Source: SAR202 cluster bacterium
GTDB lineage: Bacteria; Chloroflexota; Dehalococcoidia; Lucifugimonadales; UBA1123
Direction of reading: 5' to 3'
DNA: 14,515 bases
NCBI GenBank assembly: GCA_030743915.1
Contig: JASLRP010000571.1
Location: forward strand, 1 to 14,515
The notes beneath the pieces are model-generated. The model was not told the origin of the DNA. It worked only from the letters and a program-made list of their open reading frames with translations, and ran no database searches. The translations under genes were made by a program, and so were the position numbers. Positions 1 through 5,394 of this stretch are shown piece after piece. The first letter of the stretch is position 1; each line of letters opens with the position of its first letter.

Positions 1-191
1 TTCAGAAGGTCGATCACCCCGTCGCGGGTGAGGTCGAGCTTCCCGGCTTGCCTCTGAGTTTCAGCGCAACTCCCGCAGAAGCCATAAAACCCGCACCGAC
101 ACTGGGACAGCACAATGAACGAGTCTACAGTGAGTGGCTGGGGTTAAGCATCGACGAAATATCACGGCTGAGCGCCGAAGGAACAATCTAG
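1..191 (+). CDS. CaiB/BaiF family III CoA-transferase, C-terminal fragment (cut by window edge)
   Basis: The reading frame is open from base 3 to a TAG at 189-191 and gives about 62 residues. They match the end of family III CoA-transferases: a stretch reading VELPGLPLSFSATP, then APTLGQHNE, then a short helix ending in SRLSAEGTI. In this family the PxLGxHxxxV block lies about 30 residues before the C-terminus and is followed by an LGxSxxEIxxLxxxGxI-type tail, which is what is seen. These enzymes move CoA between carboxylic acids in the cytoplasm; the catalytic Asp lies upstream of the window, so activity cannot be judged. The next gene is a complete relative 30 nt downstream on the same strand, so the two are probably one transcript, either paralogues or a two-subunit enzyme. 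The substrate cannot be inferred from this tail. Confidence 0.85.
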   Translation, partial: QKVDHPVAGEVELPGLPLSFSATPAEAIKPAPTLGQHNERVYSEWLGLSIDEISRLSAEGTI

Positions 192-221
192 CGGCACGTA
201 TCGAGTATTGGACAAGAAAGC

Positions 222-1475
222 ATGACATCTGTGGGGAATAAGCGAAAGAAATCGGTACTGGGTAACCTTCGCGTTGTCGACCTGTCTATGGGCTGGGCTG
301 GTCCGCTGGTGGCCATGCTTTTGGCCGATTTCGGGGCTCAGATAATCAAGATCGAGTCGATTCGCCACCTCGACTGGTGGCGTGGCGGCGTAGGCCAGAA
401 CCCTGATGAACGCGAATATGAGAAGAGAGCAAACTTCAACGGCGTCAACCGCAATAAGCTCGGCACGACTCTCGACCTCAATGATCCCCGCTGCCTGGAT
501 GGGGTACGAGAACTGATCGGCATCTCCGACGTTCTAGTGGAAAACTTTACGCCCCGCGTGATGAGGAATTGGGGACTCACTTACGACAAAGTCCGCGAGA
601 TCAACCCCAGTATAGTCATGATCTCAATGCCAGGATTCGGCAGCGCCGGCCCCTGGCGAAATTACGCCGGATTCGGCAACACCATCGAGTCCCTGTCTGG
701 CGTTGCAACCCTAACCGGCTGGCCCGACGGTCCTCCTGTGTTGCAGTCGAACGCGTACGGCGATCCCGTCAGCGGTCTCGGCGCGGCAATCGGCGTGCTC
801 ATGGCGCTGGTGCACCGGTCACGCACTGGAGAGGGTCAACACGTCGAGATTTCCCATCAAGAAATGGTCATTCACCACATCGCTCCGGCCATGATGGACT
901 ACATCATGAACGGACGAGTCCACACGCGAATAGGCAACCGGAATCCGGCCATGGCGCCTCACGGCGTATACCCATGTTCTGGAGAGGATCAGTGGATAGC
1001 CATCGCAGTTAATTCGGATGTGGAATGGGAATCGCTGTGCGGTATCCTCGGCCATCCGGAGATTGCAAAAGATCTCCGCTTCGACAATCTGGGCGATCGG
1101 CAAGATAACCACGACGACATGGATGACCTGATTTCCTCCAAGACAGCGCAGTGGGACAAGGTCGAACTTGCCCAACGGCTTCAAGACGTTGGGATCGCGG
1201 CCTCACCGGTGAACGACGCGGCTGAGGCACTGGCTGATCCGCAGGTCATGGCGCGGGACAGCTTCGTCTGGATCGACAGGAAGTACATTGGAAACCATCC
1301 TTATCCCAACGTTACCGCCCGTCTGAGCAAGACTCCCGGTGAAGTATACAAAGCGACCCCGACGCTCGGCGAAGACAACGAGTTCGTGCTGAGCGAAGTG
1401 CTGGGCATGAAGCCGGATGTCCTCGTAGAACTGAAACGTGATGGCCTGATCGGCGACGAGGCGTACTTGGGATAA
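222..1475 (+). CDS. CaiB/BaiF family III CoA-transferase
   Basis: A 417-aa protein of normal family length (about 400). The N-terminal block LRVVDLSMGWAGPLVAMLLAD with FGAQIIKIE (residues 16-45) is the usual CoA-binding start. VLVENFTP (104-111) and the SMPGFGSAGPW segment (135-145) are standard family III blocks. Asp181, in AYGDPVSG, aligns with the Asp that forms the acyl-anhydride intermediate in formyl-CoA transferase. GEGQHVEIS (204-211) follows in its expected place. The protein should be a soluble enzyme transferring CoA between a CoA-thioester donor and an organic acid. ATG 222 is preceded by a modest purine-rich site (AAGAAAG). The upstream partner ends 30 nt before it, which suggests co-transcription. 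Family members act on formate, carnitine, succinate, bile acids, mesaconate and others; nothing here fixes the substrate. Confidence 0.93.
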   Translation: MTSVGNKRKKSVLGNLRVVDLSMGWAGPLVAMLLADFGAQIIKIESIRHLDWWRGGVGQNPDEREYEKRANFNGVNRNKLGTTLDLNDPRCLDGVRELIGISDVLVENFTPRVMRNWGLTYDKVREINPSIVMISMPGFGSAGPWRNYAGFGNTIESLSGVATLTGWPDGPPVLQSNAYGDPVSGLGAAIGVLMALVHRSRTGEGQHVEISHQEMVIHHIAPAMMDYIMNGRVHTRIGNRNPAMAPHGVYPCSGEDQWIAIAVNSDVEWESLCGILGHPEIAKDLRFDNLGDRQDNHDDMDDLISSKTAQWDKVELAQRLQDVGIAASPVNDAAEALADPQVMARDSFVWIDRKYIGNHPYPNVTARLSKTPGEVYKATPTLGEDNEFVLSEVLGMKPDVLVELKRDGLIGDEAYLG

Positions 1476-1773
1476 ATGAAATGTGCGTGTCGACATTTGC
1501 CCACCTCGGAGCAAATACAGGAGCCCAGCATGGGCACGATATGAAACGGGAAGATTGGGGAATGGTAAAATACGCCTTACTTGAGCAATCTCGTAAGGTG
1601 CCAATGGACCTACCTCGATATACATTCGTGCTACTCTAAAGGGAGCGTGTCGAATAACCCCAGGAATGGCCCCAGTAGACACTCCCCGACAAGATCATTG
1701 ATCATGCGGTTGAATCTGGCGCCTGAGGTGCTGGCACAGCCAGCGTGTCCCGTTGTTGTAAGAAAGGAACAGT
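1476..1773 (+). other. Intergenic stretch, no convincing gene
   Basis: These 298 nt separate the CoA-transferase from the molybdopterin protein. A 32-codon ORF (1541-1639, beginning MKREDWGMVKYALLEQ) has no ribosome binding site and no recognised relative; it may be chance or a gene remnant. Two small dyads are visible: AAATGT/ACATTT (1479-1484 and 1493-1498) directly after the CoA-transferase stop, and GCCCA/TGGGC (1523-1527 and 1531-1535). Neither is followed by a T-run, so a terminator is not claimed. The last bases hold the Shine-Dalgarno of the next gene, AGAAAGGA at 1761-1768. Confidence 0.5.
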
Positions 1774-2247
1774 ATGTCATCAGAAGAGATTTACTCCGAG
1801 CTCCCCGCAATGCCGATCGCCGATCCGGTGGCCTGGGTGGGCGTGGAGGTTGTGGGACTTGTAGATGCGCCAACGTCCTTGGACATCGGGGACCTTGCCC
1901 GATTATCCCAGGCGAAGACCGTCCAGGATTTCCGATGCCATGACGGCTGGGTAGCGCCCGCGCAAAGGTGGGAAGGCGTCCCAGTATCGACAGTATTGGA
2001 CCAGGCACGTGCCTCTGTCGACGCCAAATATGTGAACTTCAGTTGTGGTGACTTTAGCCAAACTCTAACGCTGGAAGAGGCCAACGCGCCAGATACTTTG
2101 CTCGCGCTCCAGCTTAACGACGTGCCACTGCCCCAAGAGAACGGAGGCCCATGTAGGCTGGTGGCAGGGGATAGGATGGGCCCTGCCCACGTTAAGTGGG
2201 TCCAGCGCATTGAGGTTACCAATTCGGCCCCTGACCACGTTGCTTGA
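1774..2247 (+). CDS. Short molybdopterin-binding (sulfite oxidase-fold) protein
   Basis: A 157-aa protein consisting only of the oxidoreductase molybdopterin-binding domain. WVGVEVVGLVDAPTSLDIGDL (residues 21-41) is the usual opening strand and helix. DFRCHDGWVAPAQRWEGVPV (52-71) contains Cys55, the likely molybdenum ligand, followed by the family's W-x-G-V/I-P step. GGPCRLVAGDRMG (124-136) and KWVQRIEV (141-148) are the C-terminal cofactor-binding and closing strands. There is no signal peptide, haem domain or dimerisation domain, so it is shorter than true sulfite oxidases and resembles the small cytoplasmic SUOX-like group of unknown substrate. Its start is supported by AGAAAGGA 5 nt upstream of the ATG. 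No electron-transfer partner or molybdenum-cofactor gene lies in the window. The upstream CoA-transferase is on the same strand but 298 nt away, so a shared role is not established. Confidence 0.8.
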   Translation: MSSEEIYSELPAMPIADPVAWVGVEVVGLVDAPTSLDIGDLARLSQAKTVQDFRCHDGWVAPAQRWEGVPVSTVLDQARASVDAKYVNFSCGDFSQTLTLEEANAPDTLLALQLNDVPLPQENGGPCRLVAGDRMGPAHVKWVQRIEVTNSAPDHVA

Positions 2248-2433
2248 AGCTCTTTGCTGATTAGGTCAAGCCTTACGTCAAACAGGTCGCTCCGAGATAC
2301 GTCACACTGACCATTCACCCGACCTGGCACAGGCGATGTAATTCATCGATGCATTCGTCACATCAGAGTATCTCCAGGGCGATCAGTGAAGTCCGATTCA
2401 TCTTAGGCGCTCCAAAAGGCGAGCCGATTCCAA

Positions 2434-2766
2434 TTGACGGAGGCAGGTCGAAAGCTTTATGCGAAACGAGCGGGTGTTGAAGGAACGACATCATGGGGAG
2501 CCCAGCGTTTCGATCTGCGCCGGAGCCGCTATCGGGGATTGGCCGAGACCCTCTTGCAGGATTCGGCGACTGAGGCGAAGATTGAAAAACGGGTTTACCC
2601 GCATTTGCTTCGTCACTCGGTGGTAACAACCCTTCTGGAACGCGGCATGTCCTCGGAGCAGATACAGAAGTTCTTGGGACACTCCAATCTCGGGACGACG
2701 CAGATTTGTGCGGAATCAACCGCAGAGATAATCAAGGAGAGTTGCCAGGCGGCGTTGGGAGGATGA
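2434..2766 (+). pseudogene. Tyrosine recombinase (phage integrase family), C-terminal remnant
   Basis: The frame is open from 2407 and can be read from a TTG at 2434 for 110 residues. The last 60 are clearly the catalytic end of a tyrosine recombinase: HLLRHS (H57, R60, H61 of the HxxRH box), LLERGMSSEQIQ, then FLGHSNLGTT (G82, H83). The nucleophile should follow as a QIYAES-type sequence, but the protein reads QICAES: Cys92 encoded by TGT, one transition from TAT. The DNA-binding N-terminus and the first catalytic Arg are missing. Just upstream (about 2370-2440) a different frame reads ISEVRFILGAPKGEPIP, which could be an out-of-frame piece of the same domain, but that match is weak. With no proper start, no N-terminus and a changed nucleophile it is most likely a dead integrase from an old mobile element. 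Confidence 0.82.
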
Positions 2767-2772
2767 GGGATA

Positions 2773-2836
2773 GGGTGTGTCAATGAATAATCCCGATTCG
2801 AAGGGTCGGGCCAATATGTCCAGAGTCGACACACCC
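2773..2836. repeat. Nested inverted repeat just after the integrase remnant
   Basis: A perfect 9-bp arm pair, GGGTGTGTC (2773-2781) and GACACACCC (2828-2836), encloses a second dyad, CCCGA (2792-2796) and TCGGG (2806-2810). The outer arm starts 7 nt after the remnant's stop codon. Position and nesting would suit a recombination site belonging to the lost element, or a terminator-like structure, but there is no T-run. The inner TTCGAAGG loop looks slightly like a tRNA T-arm, yet the stem does not pair correctly around a 7-nt loop, so a tRNA fragment is not claimed. Confidence 0.45.
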
Positions 2837-2926
2837 CGCACTATTCAGTTGAAGAGACGTCGTTCCGGCGGGCAAGACTATATCCGGACTCGATATCTTC
2901 GGCAACCTGATGGGTCGACGCCCTAA
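2783..2926 (+). CDS. Small basic ORF, unrecognised
   Basis: An ATG-initiated 47-codon frame lying inside and beyond the nested inverted repeat. The product is strongly basic in the middle (TIQLKRRRSGG) and ends RYLRQPDGSTP. No family is recognised and no good Shine-Dalgarno precedes it. Its end overlaps by 17 nt the first possible start of the SprT-like gene in another frame, so translational coupling is possible if it is real. It sits in a region of decayed mobile-element genes and may equally be a remnant or chance. Confidence 0.2.
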   Translation: MNNPDSKGRANMSRVDTPRTIQLKRRRSGGQDYIRTRYLRQPDGSTP

Positions 2927-3755
2927 ATTCAGGCGAGCCCACATGTCGATGGGAGCCTTATGGAAAATGACGTTCAGCTTGAATAGTATTCAAAAAAGCA
3001 GTTCAGCGAATAGGTTTGTCGAGAAGTTTCGGTCAACGCCGACAGAATCATCCGATCGCAGAAAGTCCATCTATTCTGCCCTTATTGCGAAGTCCAGATA
3101 CGTTTCAAGCGGGGATTTCAAGCGCATCGCGCCGAGTGACCTCGAAATCCTATTTGAAGACTATGATCGCCAGTATTTCCGCGGATTTATGTCGGAAACC
3201 TTCCAGACAATTAGCCCCGCCTCGGTGGCCTTCCGACTTTCTAAGCGAATGACGAGTGTCGGAGGTTCAACCAGTCTTCGCAAGAAAAAAGACCCCTCAG
3301 GGAGTCCGGCGGCCGAATCCGAGATCACAATCGCGATCGATATGCTCTATCAGCAATTCAAGAGTGGAGATGGAGTAGTGATAGTCAACGGACTTGAATG
3401 CTCCGATCGGTTGCTGGCTCTGTAGAGTGTATTCGAACATGAAATCATCCACCTGTTAGAGTTAACGCTGTGGGAGCGCTCAAGCTGTAAAAAGGATCGG
3501 TTCCAGAAAATGGCCAACGAGGTATTCGATCATACTAAATTTTCACATCAAATGATTACCCGAAAGGAACGAGCTGCCAGAGATCATGGCATTAGACCAG
3601 GCTCAAAGGTTTCCTTCGAATTTGACGGCGCTGAATGCGAGGGATTCGTTAGCCGAGTTACCAAGAGAGCGACGATCCTGGTTAAGAGCAGTGAGGGCGA
3701 CCTCTACAAAGACGGTAATCGATATCTAAAATGTAGTAGTCAATACTTAATCTGA
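2910..3755 (+). pseudogene. SprT-like zinc metallopeptidase gene interrupted by one in-frame amber codon
   Basis: Two frames in the same phase, 2910-3425 (171 aa) and the stretch to 3755, are parted by only TAG at 3423-3425. Read through, the locus gives 281 residues. The N-terminal part has the SprT-like opening LEILFEDYDRQYFRGFM (78-94), then VAFRLSKRMTSVGGST. Directly after the amber (position 172) comes SVFEHEIIHLLE, where H177-E178-x-x-H181 is the HExxH zinc and catalytic motif; it lies before the ATG at 3510, so neither separate product would hold the complete domain. The C-terminal part (GIRPGSKVSFEFDGAECEG, then RVTKRATILV and YKDGNRY) looks like the small beta domain that follows such peptidases. 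A Gln codon (CAG to TAG) is a natural ancestor because the frame continues seamlessly. The true start is uncertain: Met1, 12, 14 and 20 are all possible and none has a good ribosome site. Alternatives are a sequencing error or natural readthrough. Related proteins are often called SprT or Spartan-like; the substrate is unknown. Confidence 0.78.
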
Positions 3756-3807
3756 CGGATGTGAATTATCCGACAGGGATCGGCCGCATAGTCTCTCTGT
3801 CCGATCC
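3756..3807. repeat. Overlapping, mutually exclusive stem-loops after the SprT-like gene
   Basis: Three pairings compete in 52 nt starting at the base after the SprT-like stop codon: CGGAT (3756-3760) with ATCCG (3768-3772); ATCCGACAGGGA (3768-3779) with TCTCTGTCCGAT (3794-3805), 11 of 12 positions pairing including one G-U; and GGATCGG (3777-3783) with CCGATCC (3801-3807). They share bases, so only some can form at once. No T-run follows on the plus strand. It may be a factor-dependent end of the gene or a remnant recombination site. Confidence 0.4.
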
Positions 3808-4078
3808 GTCGTGTGCCCGGCCCAAGTCCTTCTCCAAGGCCATGCGCTTGTTTCTCTTCACATCATGCTCCCCAAAGCTCCGCTAGATCCCCTCGGCAGA
3901 ACAGTCAAGACAGGTTCGCCAACAGTATCCGAACGTTTTCGGCCCCGGTCCAACGACCCTGCCGTCCGAACTCCCTCCACACTTGCCAATCAGTCTCATA
4001 TTCCAGCAACCTAATCTTCGCATCGAAACGGTGTGCTCTCAACGCCTTTCGTTACCAAACAGCAGACAGGATCGTCAC
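3808..4078. other. Non-coding or decayed stretch upstream of the resolvase remnant
   Basis: Open plus-strand frames here are rich in Pro, Ser, Arg and Cys and resemble no protein, as expected of shadow reading. On the minus strand, about 4078 to 3918, a stop-interrupted frame has natural-looking composition (HRFDAKIRLLEYETDWQVW, ending ILLANLS) and may be the relic of a gene divergent from the resolvase. It is short, broken by a TAA and not recognised. The last bases carry an AGGA (4068-4071), correctly spaced for the resolvase ATG at 4079. Confidence 0.35.
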
Positions 4079-4434
4079 ATGCTCATCGTGCACGCCCGCG
4101 TTTCAACTCATGACCAAAACTCGATCTTCAACAGAATGCTCTGAACTCAGCCAAATGCGAGAGAATTTCCATTAACGAAATCCCCGGCGTCCGAGCGAAC
4201 CGCCCCGGCCCGGACCAAGCCCTTGAGATGACTCACGCCGGTAACACCCTGATCGCCGAATTATTCGACCGATCAGAGCAGTCTCTCAAACACCTGATCG
4301 AACTCATCAGATCTGACCCGTTCCCGATTCACGCTAGGACGCACCTGGATGTGCGGCCCGCTACTCGGCAATTGGATATAGTCCCGTTTACAGGCATAAG
4401 ACGAATGAGATTGAGAAGGTTCTGTCTATCGTAA
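4079..4434 (+). pseudogene. Serine recombinase (resolvase/invertase family), frameshifted N-terminal remnant
   Basis: From ATG 4079 the frame reads MLIVHARVSTHDQN, the standard resolvase opening (usually YARVSTxDQN) with the catalytic Ser as residue 9. It then runs into a TGA. The family sequence resumes in the next frame from about 4122: DLQQNALNSAKCERISINEI, then PGVRANRPGPDQAL, AGNTLIAELFDRSEQ and SLKHLIELI, in order and spacing typical of the domain. Restoring one base in the AAACTCGAT region (about 4118-4124), as AAACCTCGAT, would rejoin the frames as QNLDLQQNAL, so a single-base deletion explains the break. Similarity fades after about 4325 although the frame stays open to 4434; the rest of the catalytic domain and the DNA-binding helix-turn-helix are not found. 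The start has AGGA 7 nt upstream. A transposon resolvase or site-specific invertase is the likely ancestor. Confidence 0.85.
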
Positions 4435-4722
4435 CCCCAGCTCCACCAATCGTAACTTTCAAACACCAAGACGTGATATCGTTCTTCGCGTTTCGCGTTG
4501 ATGGTGATCAGAGGACAGTATTCGGTTGCGCATTTGAACGCGAAGTTCTTTGCTGTGCTCGATTAGCCGGACGACTCTGCCGCTGCGCCATCAATATCAT
4601 GGGCGATCAAAGTTTGGCAGAAATCTACCTCTGAATAGTCACCATCTCGGTGATCGACACACGGTTTGTTCTGAATGCAACCCCAGCTAATTCTCCAGGT
4701 GGGCGATTGCGGCGCGTGACAA
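4435..4722. other. Stretch without a recognisable gene
   Basis: No frame here shows a known motif. A plus-strand frame in a phase different from the resolvase stays open from about 4345 to 4635 and includes EIEKVLSIVTPAPPIVTF, but its later part is rich in Cys and Arg and unconvincing. A minus-strand frame (4802-4563) is likewise unrecognised. Composition is close to that of the neighbouring decayed genes, so this may be eroded coding sequence. Confidence 0.4.
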
Positions 4723-5121
4723 ATGTTTCTGTTACAGCACATGCTGTCAGTCACCCCCACTTCCCCTGATACCGGTGTAACTTTGCGTGTGTACCGAACC
4801 AATCAATCTCCAATTCGGCCATCTGATCGGCCTGCCTCTCCTCCCTTTTGTGGAGTGAGATTGGAAACGCATTGGGATAAACTAGCCTCGGAGCTCCATC
4901 GACGCCGCTCTTTTCCGATGGACCGCCTCAACTTGGCGAACCTTCGTTGCAAATTGCCAATAGGGAGAATCACCAGGTTCGATCGGACGCTTCAAGACAA
5001 GTTTCACTGGCCTGGAGTTGCCCCAATTTTGTCCGTGAAGAAGACGAGTTCTACGACATACACCATTCCATTGGAATACGGGAAGGCGTGTAAAACTTCA
5101 GCAAAAGTGGGACTGGGATAA
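4723..5121 (+). CDS. Unidentified ORF, possibly frameshifted at its end
   Basis: The frame encodes up to 132 residues. The first 45 or so are Pro/Ser/Arg-rich and look non-coding, while the rest (from about 4860, THWDKLASELHRRRSF) reads like a real soluble protein: FPMDRLNLANLRCKLPIG, RITRFDRTLQDKFHWPG, VAPILSVKKTSSTTYTIP, YGKACK. A start at GTG 4855 or TTG 4861 is therefore as likely as the ATG at 4723; none has a convincing ribosome site. After YGKACK the annotated frame ends KTSAKVGLG, whereas the next frame gives LQQKWDWDNDC, which looks more natural and hints at a late frameshift. No family is recognised. A strong hairpin begins at the last base of its stop codon. Confidence 0.35.
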   Translation: MFLLQHMLSVTPTSPDTGVTLRVYRTNQSPIRPSDRPASPPFCGVRLETHWDKLASELHRRRSFPMDRLNLANLRCKLPIGRITRFDRTLQDKFHWPGVAPILSVKKTSSTTYTIPLEYGKACKTSAKVGLG

Positions 5122-5149
5122 TGATTGCCGAGCCTCCTCGGCGAGTCAT
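5121..5149. terminator. Strong stem-loop after the unidentified ORF
   Basis: GCCGAG (5127-5132) and CTCGGC (5137-5142) form a 6-bp stem around a CCTC loop. The stem extends outward through a G-U and an A-T pair to ATGA (5121-5124) with TCAT (5146-5149), leaving one bulged G at 5145, about 12 pairs in all. It overlaps the stop codon of the preceding frame. No T-run follows on either strand, so it is at most a weak or factor-dependent terminator. Confidence 0.4.
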
Positions 5150-5281
5150 GATCGAAAGTGCGACCGGCGCAGCGCCTTGTTTGTGATCTGTCGATTCGTT
5201 CTCGAAGTGGCTCAAGGCGCCCACTGAACAGGCGAGTAGAAATCAGTAATTAGGAGACTTTCACGAAAACAGATAGGAAGC

Positions 5282-5306
5282 CCTGCCCAAGGCAGATCTG
5301 CCAGGC
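5282..5306. repeat. Perfect 12-bp palindrome within a larger dyad
   Basis: GGCAGATCTGCC (5291-5302) is fully self-complementary. The same GGCAG can instead pair with CTGCC immediately to the left (5283-5287) around a CCAA loop. It lies about 90 nt beyond the 3' end of the minus-strand A-T-R gene and would be in that gene's transcript tail. It could be a protein-binding dyad or part of a transcript end; there is no T-run. The remaining sequence from 5150 to 5394 shows no gene. Confidence 0.35.
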
Positions 5307-5394
5307 TACGGATGTGCTTCGATCTACCCCGATCGTAACCCATCTCCAGCGAGATTACGGGAGAGTCATTGTTGCTGAATGCCTACAGTAATGA

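Noticed and set aside
2792..2814. Possible tRNA T-arm fragment (TTCGAA between CCCGA and TCGGG)
   Set aside because: The stem encloses 9 nt rather than 7 and no acceptor, anticodon or D arm pairs around it on either strand.
3918..4078. Minus-strand frame ending ILLANLS, possible gene divergent from the resolvase
   Set aside because: It is short, broken by a stop codon, and matches nothing recognised; kept only as a remark in the region note.
3813..4175. Plus-strand frame of 120 aa before the resolvase
   Set aside because: Composition is dominated by Pro, Ser, Arg and Cys, and it overlaps the resolvase start in a different frame.
4563..4802. Minus-strand frame of 79 aa
   Set aside because: No motif, no ribosome site, Cys-rich composition typical of chance reading.
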